DNA of 64,000 nt from an uncultured Chloroflexales bacterium (GTDB taxonomy: Bacteria; Chloroflexota; Chloroflexia; Chloroflexales; Chloroflexaceae). A program made the position numbers and the translations under genes. The stretch lies in contig CALANA010000103.1 in the NCBI GenBank assembly GCA_937925925.1, positions 1 through 64,000 on the forward strand, given 5' to 3'. The notes under the pieces are model-generated. The model had not been told where the DNA came from. It ran no database searches and saw nothing but the letters and a program-made list of their open reading frames with translations. Numbering within the stretch: the first letter of the stretch is position 1; every line of letters starts with the position of its first letter. This document shows positions 29,431 through 37,874 of this stretch, one piece after another.

Positions 29431-29880
29431 AACTTTCTCCTTACCTAGTTTATCAGGTTCGCTATACGTAGGACGCACCCGGTAGGTATGAAGTTGCAGG
29501 CTGTTCCATGCCGTTACAAGCTTAGCGCCGCTGCATCCAGGACACCGACCGTGCTATCCGTTACTTCTTCTTTTATATAGCAATCTTACATCAGCAGGAC
29601 TTGCGCAGTCGCGTGAACCAACGTTCCTTCGACTACGCTCAGAGCTTGCCCTGAGCGCAGTCGAACGGGACAAGCTTTTTCGCCGGAGTTTACCCTGAGC
29701 GAAGCCGAATGGGGCAGCATGGAAGGGACTCTTTTTTCCGCCACATTTTCGCCATAGGCGAAAATGTGGCGGAAAAAGAAGACAACGTACCGTTCTGCCG
29801 CATGTGAAAAGGCGAGGTGACCATACCACCGCGTAAGTCCTGTACAATAGACTTGCTATACAGCATATTCCGGCGCTTTG
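29431..29880. other. Intergenic region holding a MITE-like element
   Basis: Apart from the element at 29595-29842 nothing is recognised. The upstream part (29431-29590) is the presumed promoter region's far side of the ATPase-kinase gene's 3' end and of the LiaF-like gene's 5' end; no clear -35/-10 pair was found. Confidence 0.5.
29595..29842. repeat. MITE-like element, family A, copy with 21-bp hairpin
   Basis: Ends CAGGACTTGCGC and, reversed, CAGGACTTACGC; 248 bp. It shares the TTCGACTACGCTCAG hairpin and the TTTTTCGCCGGAGTTTACCC stretch with the copy at 28517. Its long palindrome (arms 29733-29753 and 29757-29777, loop ATA) has arms of different sequence (CCGCCACATTTTCGCC) yet pairs perfectly. 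Flanks TACATCAG and TACAATAG may be an eroded target duplication. Confidence 0.8.
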
Positions 29881-32800
29881 TTATACCACCACTTCGCGTA
29901 TCGGCGGACGCACCTTCAAGTCAGTATGCAACGGTACATGGTTCGCATGAATACGCTGATACAGGCGCTCGGTGTCTTCGCGGCGACACAATTCACTACC
30001 GGGTGTCATCACCGCCGCTGCTCCGGCTGCGATGCCGAAGGAAGCGGCATCATTTATCGACATCCCACGGGCCAGACCCAGTACAATACCAGCCACCATG
30101 CTGTCACCAGCGCCAACTTTGCTCTTGATTGGCACCGTGGGTGCCCGTAGACGTTGACAACCATCGTGTGTCACCAGCAACGCCCCGGCTGCACCCAGCG
30201 AGACCAGTACCACCTCGCAGCTACCGCGCTGGATCAGGCTGCGCGCAAACGTCTCTTGCTGTTCTTCATCTTCCAGCGGGCGCTCGGCCAGTGTATTCAA
30301 TTCACGCAGGTTGGGCTTGATCAGGAAGACTTTTTCGCGCAATGCTCGCCGCAAGGCTATCCCGGATGTATCCAGGATGACACGTGCCCCTCGATCACGC
30401 GCAATGCGGGTAATATGGGCATAGAGATCATCAGGCACACCCGGCGGCAGACTGCCACTGATAACCAGGTAGTCCGGGTGCGGATCAAGCGCGGCTAGAT
30501 CGTCCAGGCAGCGTTGCCATTCGGCCTTCGCCAGGGTCGGGCCAGGCATATTGAAGCGATACTGCTGTCCGGTCGACTCTTCCAGCACGGTCATACTCTG
30601 GCGCGTCTCACCCACAATTGGTTCGGGGCGATGATGCATGTTTTCCTGATCCAACAGGCGTTGCAGCATTTCACCATGGATGCCACCGCTGAAGTACACC
30701 GCCAGTGTATCGCCACCGAGATTACGGATTGCCCGCGAAACATTGATGCCTCCACCACCCGGCTCATAATGCGGCGGGCCACAGCGCAGCTTATGTTCGG
30801 CCAGCACATGCTCTACGGTTGTAGTGGTATCAATCGCCGGATTCAAGGTCAGCGTAACAATGGTTGGCAACCGCTCGCGCCCGTTCCCAGGATCAGAGCC
30901 GGTTTGTTGCGACAGGTGGTGCAGTGGCTGGCGTGCCGGCTGACCCGTGGCTTTCTTTGTTTGCATCTCGTGTGTTACTGGCTTTGCCGTTGTTTCTTCC
31001 GAACGTACAAAGAATTTAAAGATCTCCATCACGATCAAGATTGTTGCGGCTGCTAGCGCCAGGTAGCCAAACTCAGTCAGTGTCACTGGCTGTATATCCA
31101 GCACGGTTTGCATAAAAGGCAACCACATTGCGGCCAGGTGGATACCCAGCGCAGCGATCACGCCCAGCACCAGGAACCGGTTGCGCTGAATTGGTACCCG
31201 GAACGCTGATCGGTATTCGGAGCGACAGTTAAAGACATGGTAGTTCTGGAACAACACCATCAGCAGGAGTACCAGGTTGCGGGCGGCACTTTCTTCCCAC
31301 CCCGCATTGTTCAACCAGTACCATAGTCCAATTGTCCCGCCAAACATGACCAGCGCCGACAGAAGCGTCTGCCGGATCATCAGCGAGTTGAAAATTCCCT
31401 GAGACGGTGGGCGGGGTGGGCGATCCATCGTTTCCGGTTCGCCACCTTCAAATGCCAGCGCTACGCCCTGAATACCGTTCGTCACCAGGTTTAACCACAA
31501 GATCTGCACTGCGAGCAACGGCAAGGGCAAACCAATCACAATTGCCACCAGGAATAACAAGATTTCGGCCGCACCAGTGGAGACTAGCAGGTAGATCACC
31601 TTACGCACATTATCATAGGCATAGCGACCCTCGGTAATACCTGCGACAATCGAGGCAAAATTATCATCGGTGACAATAATCTCAGCCGTATCTTTGGCGA
31701 CATCGGTACCTGAACCCATTGCTACACCGATGTTTGCTGCTCGTAGCGCGGGCGCATCGTTCACGCCATCGCCGGTAACGGCCACAAAGTGGCCTGCATC
31801 ACCGAGCGCTTCGACAATATGCAGCTTCTGGAGCGGTGCGACCCGCGCAAAAACCCGTACATCACGCACGCGCCGAGCAAACTCCGGGTCTTCTGGATCA
31901 GGGAGATCGCGTCCGACTACTACATCATCACGAGTGCGGGCAATGCCCAGGTCACGAGCAATTGCCAGTGCCGTTGCTGGATGATCGCCGGTAATCATAG
32001 CCACCTCAACTCCGGCATGCTTGCATGTATCCACCGCCTCTTTTGCTTCCGGGCGCAGCGGGTCGATCATGCCCACCAGTCCTAGTAACGTCAGCGGCGG
32101 CAAGGTGTCTTCGTCAAAGTCATCATCCGCAGGCAGTTGCCCATTCAATTCACCTTCGGCCACAGCGATGACACGGTAGCCTTCTTCCGCCAGTTTGTAG
32201 GATTGCTGCTCAATCGCCTCGGCATCGATCTCCACCGGGCCATCGTCACTCAGCATCGTCTGACAGAACGAGAGTATGCGTTCGGCGGCACCCTTGATCG
32301 CCACCCGGTTGCTACCTTCTGCCTCATACATGACAGCAGCAAACTGGCGCTCGGACTCGAAGGGGATTTCGCGTATGATGGTAGTCTCATTACGTAGTGT
32401 CGGTACATCAAAGCCAGCCTTATAGCCCAGTGCGAGAAAGGCAACATCCACCGCGTCACCCGAGTGGTTCCACTCCCCGTTTTCATGGCGCAATCGAGCT
32501 TCATTACACAGCACACCAGCTTTCGCAATCGCCGTCAGATGTTCGTTTACAGCATCGATATTGCTATCATCAGCGCTGCTGATCTCGCCATCGCCGTTAT
32601 AGCCTTCACCCGATATGTTAAACCGCGCCCCCGACGGTAGCGCAACCGCCCGCGCAGTCTGCTTGTTGACGGTGAGGGTGCCCGTTTTGTCGCTGGCAAT
32701 CAGTGTACAACTGCCCAACGCCTCCACCGCTGGCATCTTACGCACAATCACACCACGTCTGGCCATGCGATTAACGGCCAGCGAGAGCGCAACGGTCATG

Positions 32801-33726
32801 GCGACGGGCAATCCTTCGGGGATCGATGATACAGCCAGAGCCACAGCCAGGAAGAAGACTTCGTCGAAGGGGGTTCCCTGCGACAGTGCGATCACCACCA
32901 GCAGCGTGGCCGCACCGATCACCACATAGCTAACGTACTGGACAAAGCGTTCCATACGAATGACCAGCGGTGGCTTCCGGGTCTCACCACTGGTTGTTGC
33001 CTCAGCAATCGAGCCAATCTCGGTGTTCAAACCGGTTCCTACCACCATTCCGGTGCCGCGTCCCGACATGACGGTCGAGCCAGCATAGGCCATGTTGACC
33101 CGATCGCCAACCGATAGCGTCTCGTCTTCTAGCACATCGGTCTGTTTATCGCGTGCAACGGACTCGCCGGTAAGGAACGACTCATCGACCGCCAGATTTT
33201 GCACCGCCAGCATGCGCATATCGGCTGGAACACGGTCGCCCGATTCCAGCAGTACCACGTCGCCAGGAACAATTTCCTCCGAGTCAACTTCGCACGTATC
33301 GCCGTCGCGCTTGACTCTGGCGGTAATCTTGAGCAAGCTCTGCAAGGCAGCCGCGTTCTGTTCGGCACGCCATTCTTGATAGGCACCCAGAGCAGCATTG
33401 ATGAAGATCACCACAAAGATAAAAATGGCATCGGTTACTTCACCAATGATGATCGATATCACACCAGCGACTATCAGGATGTAAATCAGCGGACTTATAA
33501 ACTGGTGCAAGATAATTTTGAAGAGCGTGGGGCGTTCCTGCTCTGGTAGTGTATTGCGGCCATATTCTTCCTGTCGCTGTGCAACATCTTCGTTGCTCAA
33601 TCCTTTATCATTCGCACGCAAGCGTTCAAACACGGTTTCTGAGGTAAAGGTATGCCATGGTATCATGCGCTGATCGTTGGGCTGTCCACTATGGTCTGTC
33701 TTTTGTTGCACAGGTTTTTGACTCAC
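29881..33726 (-). CDS. P2-type cation-transporting ATPase fused to PfkB-family phosphofructokinase-like kinase
   Basis: One frame of 1281 residues, GTG start after TGAGGC. Residues 1 to about 910 are a complete calcium-type P-ATPase: cation N-terminal domain, helices from about 68, TGES actuator loop at 186, PEGLP in helix M4 at 303-307, phosphorylated Asp 346 in SDKTGTLT, then GDGVNDAPALRAANIGVAMG and the last helices. After a polar linker of about 45 residues, residues 953-1281 are a PfkB (ribokinase) fold: VTLTLNPAID, the GGGGINVSRAI substrate motif, and KVGAGDSMVAG with catalytic Asp 1208, closest in look to Pfk-2/1-phosphofructokinase. The kinase would be cytosolic at the inner face. No frameshift or internal stop is seen at the junction (about 30870-31000). 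Substrates of both halves are inference. Confidence 0.9.
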   Translation of the reverse strand: MSQKPVQQKTDHSGQPNDQRMIPWHTFTSETVFERLRANDKGLSNEDVAQRQEEYGRNTLPEQERPTLFKIILHQFISPLIYILIVAGVISIIIGEVTDAIFIFVVIFINAALGAYQEWRAEQNAAALQSLLKITARVKRDGDTCEVDSEEIVPGDVVLLESGDRVPADMRMLAVQNLAVDESFLTGESVARDKQTDVLEDETLSVGDRVNMAYAGSTVMSGRGTGMVVGTGLNTEIGSIAEATTSGETRKPPLVIRMERFVQYVSYVVIGAATLLVVIALSQGTPFDEVFFLAVALAVSSIPEGLPVAMTVALSLAVNRMARRGVIVRKMPAVEALGSCTLIASDKTGTLTVNKQTARAVALPSGARFNISGEGYNGDGEISSADDSNIDAVNEHLTAIAKAGVLCNEARLRHENGEWNHSGDAVDVAFLALGYKAGFDVPTLRNETTIIREIPFESERQFAAVMYEAEGSNRVAIKGAAERILSFCQTMLSDDGPVEIDAEAIEQQSYKLAEEGYRVIAVAEGELNGQLPADDDFDEDTLPPLTLLGLVGMIDPLRPEAKEAVDTCKHAGVEVAMITGDHPATALAIARDLGIARTRDDVVVGRDLPDPEDPEFARRVRDVRVFARVAPLQKLHIVEALGDAGHFVAVTGDGVNDAPALRAANIGVAMGSGTDVAKDTAEIIVTDDNFASIVAGITEGRYAYDNVRKVIYLLVSTGAAEILLFLVAIVIGLPLPLLAVQILWLNLVTNGIQGVALAFEGGEPETMDRPPRPPSQGIFNSLMIRQTLLSALVMFGGTIGLWYWLNNAGWEESAARNLVLLLMVLFQNYHVFNCRSEYRSAFRVPIQRNRFLVLGVIAALGIHLAAMWLPFMQTVLDIQPVTLTEFGYLALAAATILIVMEIFKFFVRSEETTAKPVTHEMQTKKATGQPARQPLHHLSQQTGSDPGNGRERLPTIVTLTLNPAIDTTTTVEHVLAEHKLRCGPPHYEPGGGGINVSRAIRNLGGDTLAVYFSGGIHGEMLQRLLDQENMHHRPEPIVGETRQSMTVLEESTGQQYRFNMPGPTLAKAEWQRCLDDLAALDPHPDYLVISGSLPPGVPDDLYAHITRIARDRGARVILDTSGIALRRALREKVFLIKPNLRELNTLAERPLEDEEQQETFARSLIQRGSCEVVLVSLGAAGALLVTHDGCQRLRAPTVPIKSKVGAGDSMVAGIVLGLARGMSINDAASFGIAAGAAAVMTPGSELCRREDTERLYQRIHANHVPLHTDLKVRPPIREVVV

Positions 33727-33873
33727 GTTATTGCCTCACATTTCCTTCATTTTTTATCTCGTTATGACTATACAAAATGCCAGATTCACCGATCGCTATA
33801 AGGAAGAGGGAATAGCACAGCCATCCCATAGTCAGTTCTCACACACTATGAGCCGGTTGAGGTCTTGCTAAGA

Positions 33874-34027
33874 CTACAACGAGACCTCCCCTGGAAGCAG
33901 ACTTCGTGGGGCGAGAGTTTCCCACAAAATCCCCTGTCTGGTGCGGCGCGGCTTCGCCGCACGGGATAGGGAACATGTGCGGGGCCGCAGGCCCGCACAT
34001 CCCCGCCGAGACGAAGTCTCGTTGTCG
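33874..34027. repeat. GC-palindromic interspersed repeat, family B
   Basis: Ends ACAACGAGAC and, reversed, ACAACGAGAC, with a GTGCGGGGCCGCAGGCCCGCAC-like hairpin (33976-33999) and a CGGCTTCGCCGCA stem inside. About 154 bp. The left end and hairpin match the element at 52348-52504. Confidence 0.6.
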
Positions 34028-34161
34028 CACGAACGCAGAGTATACAGATAGGATGCCCATATACCGGGCGGTATTCGCATCAACGCCAACATTGGGCATC
34101 GCTGTCATTGGTTGGAGTATTGGATATTGTTTCCGCCAGGAAGGTACGTTGCGCAAATCCG

Positions 34162-34494
34162 TCAAACGTTGGCCCGATCTGGCTTTCTTTCAATGCCACC
34201 AGTGCTGCGCATACCGGGTACCGCATGGTACACAAAACCGCCATAATCCTGGATCGCCTGCCGCCCCTGTGCTACGTCACCGCTGGCAATAATCTGGACA
34301 GGTTCGTCCTGCAGTGTCACCATCCCACACGCGCCAGTAGCAACTGCTGTGCGCCCTTCAGCCCCTTGCCCGGTCGCCACCATCCCACACGCGGCCAGGA
34401 GCAACCCACTGTTATAACTGGTGATCAAGATCGTTCGTATTTGTATATGCAATCTATATGCCATGCCATGCATAACGTTCCCTGAAGCCGTCAT
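34162..34494 (-). pseudogene. Decayed lipoprotein c-type cytochrome remnant
   Basis: The 110-codon frame has a lipobox-like GLLLAACGM, then VQIIASGDVAQGRQAIQDYG, the lead-in typical of monohaem cytochromes c (GD..RG...I..YGC), followed by GFVYHAVPGMR where CxxCHxIPG is expected. Both haem cysteines are lost: the first reads GGT (Gly), the second TAC (Tyr), while the His and the PG stay. The expected C-terminal part (fold and axial Met) is missing. An internal duplication (ACGMV twice) adds to the decay picture. Function as a cytochrome is excluded if the reading is right. Confidence 0.45.
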
Positions 34495-34698
34495 CTGTCA
34501 GCCGTCATTGTGATGCGGTACATTGCGAGTACGTACAACAGGTGTTTCCTACCACTATCCCGCCGTCACACCCTCTTTCCATAACCTCACTTTCGCAGTG
34601 GCAAGCTTTGCGTTACAATAGAGTTTTGTCGCCCAACGCTTTCAGCGTTAGGTACTCAATATCTAGAGTTCAGCTTTCTTTCCAACAGGAGTTCAGTT

Positions 34699-35502
34699 TT
34701 GATAAAACCCATCATTGGCATCCCCTGCGCCACCCTCCTCGACAAAGACTGGTGCCCGCCTATCCTCGGGCATCGTCAAAGCTATATTGACGCCATCGTG
34801 CAGGCCGGCGGAGTGCCGCTGCTCCTTCCGCTGGTGGCACAGGAAGATGTTTTACGCATGTTCTACGAGGGCATCGATGGCCTGCTGCTGGCTGGTGGCG
34901 GTGATGTAGAGCCGCATCACTATGGTGAGGTACCACATCCCCGTCTGGGGACACTTGAACCACTGCGCGATGTGGTCGAACTGCCGCTGACCCGCTGGGC
35001 TGCCGCCGACGGCAAGCCGATCCTGGCGATCTGTCGCGGTATCCAGGTGCTAAATGTGGCGCTGGGCGGTACGCTTTACCAGGACATTCCGGCTCAGATC
35101 AATACCGACATCTGTCATGAGCGTTCGTATGAGTTGCAAGACTGGACATACATGGCGCATCCGGTGTACCTCGAACCCGACTCGCGCCTGGCGGCCCTAC
35201 TCGGCACGTCTGAACTCTTGACTAATTCACTGCACCACCAGGCCATCAAGGATCTGGCGCCGGATCTGCGCGTGGTGGGGCGGGCACCGGATGGCGTGAT
35301 TGAGGCAGTTGAGAGTATTAACGGCCAGTTTATGCTGGGCGTGCAGTGTCACCCTGAAGCAGTGCAGGCCACATTCGATCCGCGCTGGAGCGCCATGTTT
35401 GCCAGCTTTGTAGCCCATTGCACGACGTTTCGGTCGTACTTAAGTTCGTCCCTTCGTAGTCCGTTCTTCCGAGGCGCGGTGCGCCCGTTGAGTGTCCGGT
35501 AG
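34699..35502 (+). CDS. PuuD-type gamma-glutamyl hydrolase (class I amidotransferase fold), copy 1
   Basis: PuuD-like enzymes cleave gamma-glutamyl bonds such as in gamma-glutamyl-GABA or related amides. Start is TTG at 34699, eight bases after AGGAG. The 267-residue protein has GIDGLLLAGGGDVEPHHYGE, the nucleophile Cys in PILAICRGIQVLNVALGGTLYQD, and the catalytic His-Glu in MLGVQCHPEAVQ. The last 25 residues run beyond the fold. A paralogue follows 335 bp downstream on the same strand, so these two arose by duplication. Confidence 0.9.
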   Translation: MIKPIIGIPCATLLDKDWCPPILGHRQSYIDAIVQAGGVPLLLPLVAQEDVLRMFYEGIDGLLLAGGGDVEPHHYGEVPHPRLGTLEPLRDVVELPLTRWAAADGKPILAICRGIQVLNVALGGTLYQDIPAQINTDICHERSYELQDWTYMAHPVYLEPDSRLAALLGTSELLTNSLHHQAIKDLAPDLRVVGRAPDGVIEAVESINGQFMLGVQCHPEAVQATFDPRWSAMFASFVAHCTTFRSYLSSSLRSPFFRGAVRPLSVR

Positions 35503-35836
35503 ATGGTGAAGGTGAACAAGACGCGAGAAGGACGCTCATTTTTTAACGTAAAGACGCAAAGGCAGCAGCGTTGACACGTTAGTACTTTGGCTTGTGCTAA
35601 CGTGCTGACGTCCGAATGCAAAACCGTACCGTATAGCGCGAACGTTCTATGTGTACAGGCGTTCTGTGGCCTATCGTCCGTGGGAATGGCCTGGTACCCT
35701 GATGTGCGACAGCTTATAAAAGACACGAAGGACACACAGCTCCCTGATAGTTTAGGATCTCTGATGCTTGTTCAGGATTACGCTATGTCTGCTCGTTTAA
35801 GGCCAGATTTTTGTCAGTCCTAATCAGGATACTGCT
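35503..35836. other. Intergenic region between the two PuuD-like genes
   Basis: Near 35574-35610 the sequence CACGTTAGTAC faces GTGCTAACGTG, an imperfect inverted repeat with an eight-base loop. Nothing else is recognised; short frames here are not supported. Confidence 0.5.
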
Positions 35837-36574
35837 ATGCATCTAACGCACCCGACCTTTATTGGTATTCCATGTTTGCATATTGTTCACGACTTCTACG
35901 GTTCGATCATTGGTAGCTTCAGTAGTTGTATTCAGGCAATTGAAGCGGCCGGGGCCATTCCCAACCTGATCCATCTTACCCATAATCGAACGGTACTGCG
36001 TGCGCACTATGAGCGCTGTCAGGGTGTACTGCTCGTTGGTGGTAGCGATGTTGACCCGGCCAGCTATGGCGAGGAGCCGCACCCGGCGTTGGGGCCAACC
36101 GACCCGCTGCAAGATGTGCTTGAGTTGCAGTTAATTGCCTGGGCGCGGGCCGATGGCAAGCCGCTGCTGGCGATCTGTCGCGGCATACAGATCTTGAATG
36201 TGGCGCTAGGTGGTACGCTCTATCAGGATGTGTCAGACCAGATCGCGGGAGCGCTGAACCACACTGAGTCCGCCACGCACTCGCACTGGCACCACCTGGC
36301 GCACCCGATCACGCTCACGCCCGACTCCTGGCTGGCCGAGCAACTTGGGACAACACAGATCGCGGTCAACACCGTGCATCACCAGGCGCTTAAAACGGTT
36401 GCGCCCGGCCTGCGTGTGGTGGCACACGCGCCCGATGGCGTGATCGAGGCCGTTGAGGGCATTGATACCCAGTTTGTAGTCGGCGTGCAATTCCACCCGG
36501 AGACGCTGTGGGATGTCGTTGATCTGCGCTGGCAGCGGGTGTTTGCCGAGTTCGTGCGTGCTTGTCGTCAATAA
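35837..36574 (+). CDS. PuuD-type gamma-glutamyl hydrolase, copy 2
   Basis: The 245-residue paralogue of the preceding gene has CQGVLLVGGSDVDPASYGEEPHP, the nucleophile Cys in LLAICRGIQILNVALGGTLYQD, and the catalytic His-Glu in VVGVQFHPETLW. The catalytic triad is therefore intact in both copies. The N-terminal third, which lines the substrate pocket, differs clearly between the two (IVHDFYGSIIGSFSSCIQAI versus TLLDKDWCPPILGHRQSYI), suggesting different substrates. AGGATACTGCT precedes the ATG. Confidence 0.9.
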   Translation: MHLTHPTFIGIPCLHIVHDFYGSIIGSFSSCIQAIEAAGAIPNLIHLTHNRTVLRAHYERCQGVLLVGGSDVDPASYGEEPHPALGPTDPLQDVLELQLIAWARADGKPLLAICRGIQILNVALGGTLYQDVSDQIAGALNHTESATHSHWHHLAHPITLTPDSWLAEQLGTTQIAVNTVHHQALKTVAPGLRVVAHAPDGVIEAVEGIDTQFVVGVQFHPETLWDVVDLRWQRVFAEFVRACRQ

Positions 36575-36590
36575 CGAACAATAGTCAATG

Positions 36591-36795
36591 ACACGACTTA
36601 CGCGATAGGTTACTCTACACGTGTATTTTGCCAGCCTACCGGCACCGCTGCACAGCAGGCTGGTGTCAGCGTAGCAGGGGGTCGTTTTCCCTCTCAATAT
36701 TCGCCCATAGGGCCCATGTTGGTGGAAAGAAAGGGAACGCACCGCTCTGTCAAAGACCAAAACCAGAAAGTAATGGACGACCGCGTGACTTGTAT
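36591..36795. repeat. MITE-like element, family A, degenerate copy
   Basis: Ends ACACGACTTACGCGAT and, reversed, ATACAAGTCACGCGG. The central palindrome (about 36687-36737) is eroded: CGCCCATAGGGC stays paired while the outer arms carry mismatches. It abuts the next copy. Confidence 0.55.
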
Positions 36796-36796
36796 C

Positions 36797-36970
36797 TAGG
36801 ATTTACGCGGTCGTGTAAAACAGATGTCTTTTTCGCCTGTGGCAAGGTGGAAATACCCCTTTTTTCACCCCAAAATTTCGACATAGGCGAATTTTGGGGT
36901 GAAAAACAGACCAGGTATCGCTCTGCCGAAGGTGGAAAGATGAGGTAACGATACGACTGTCTAACTCCTG
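36797..36970. repeat. MITE-like element, family A, copy before murI
   Basis: Left end TAGGATTTACGCGGTCGT, right end reversed CAGGAGTTAGACAGTCGT; 174 bp. Its hairpin has arms 36861-36880 and 36888-36906 (CACCCCAAAATT), paired over 19 bp with one bulged T. It ends 20 bp before the murI start and so may carry its promoter or separate it from the upstream gene. Confidence 0.7.
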
Positions 36971-36990
36971 TCATTGATGAGGTGCTAACA

Positions 36991-37761
36991 GTGATTGGTT
37001 TCTATGATTCTGGTCTGGGCGGACTATCAGTGATGCAGGCTGTACATCAGTTATTGCCACAGCACAACCTCTATTATCTGGCCGATACCGCCTTTTGTCC
37101 ATATGGGCCGCGTTCAACCGAGGAAGTGCGGGAGCGGGCGCTGGCCTGCGCCTACTGGCTGGTGGCTCGTGGCGCACATCTGGTGGTGGTAGCCTGTAAC
37201 ACCGCTTCCTCGGCGGCGCTGGAGGTACTGCGGGCCGAACTTTCGGTACCGATCGTGGGTATGGAACCTGGCATTAAGCCCGCCATTCAGTCCACGCGGG
37301 TGGGGCGAGTGGGCGTACTGGCGACCGGCGGTACGCTGTCCGGGGCACGTTTTGCGCGGCTGGTCGAGCGTTTTGCCAGCGAGGTGCAGGTGCAGACCGT
37401 GCCATGTCACGGCCTGGTCGAACGGATCGAAGCGGGTGATCTGCATGGCCCACAGACGCAGCAGTTGTTGCAGCACTACCTGACACCGCTGCTGGAACAA
37501 GGTGTGGATACGATTGTCCTCGGCTGTACCCACTATCCATTCCTACGTCCGCTGCTCGTTGAGTTGCTCAAGCCCGATGTCACGCTCATTGACACCGGCC
37601 CGGCAGTGGCACAGCAGGTGGCGCGGGTGGCGGCTATGACCGGATTGGTACCAGATGTGGGCCGGGTGTGCGCCGCCACAACTGGTGATCCGGCCAGTGT
37701 TGCCCCGGTGTTTGCGCATCTCTGGGGGGAGGTACTGTCACTGGAGCATGCAGATTGCTGA
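36991..37761 (+). CDS. murI: Glutamate racemase
   Basis: MurI makes D-glutamate for peptidoglycan without a cofactor, using two cysteines. The start is the GTG at 36991 (MIGFYDSGLGGLSVMQAV), seven bases after TGAGGTG; the frame could also start at 36982. The 256-residue protein has VVACNTASSAALEVLRAE with the first catalytic Cys and IVLGCTHYPFLRPLL with the second. Together with the MurF-alanine racemase fusion at 25741 the window holds both D-amino-acid-forming steps of wall synthesis. Confidence 0.96.
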   Translation: MIGFYDSGLGGLSVMQAVHQLLPQHNLYYLADTAFCPYGPRSTEEVRERALACAYWLVARGAHLVVVACNTASSAALEVLRAELSVPIVGMEPGIKPAIQSTRVGRVGVLATGGTLSGARFARLVERFASEVQVQTVPCHGLVERIEAGDLHGPQTQQLLQHYLTPLLEQGVDTIVLGCTHYPFLRPLLVELLKPDVTLIDTGPAVAQQVARVAAMTGLVPDVGRVCAATTGDPASVAPVFAHLWGEVLSLEHADC

Positions 37762-37874
37762 TAACTGACACAAGGTACACAGTGGTATGGTCAGTTTGCC
37801 TTTTCGCCTGTGACAGCCGGGTGCAACGGGGCAAAGCTTCTTGCGACAAGTCACCCGAACTGGTCGGCGATCGA

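Larger units (their letters stand above)
33727..34698. other. Long intergenic region: GC-rich repeat and cytochrome remnant
   Basis: It holds the palindrome-rich repeat at 33874-34027 and a decayed coding remnant at 34162-34494, described separately. A CACCATCCCACACGCG segment occurs twice (about 34317 and 34378). No intact gene is supported. Confidence 0.6.

Noticed and set aside
30860-31000. Treating pfkB as a separate gene with its own start
   Set aside because: The frame is continuous, and I see no strong ribosome site with a start codon between the two domains; an internal start within the linker (for example at the Met of MQTKKATG) cannot be fully excluded.
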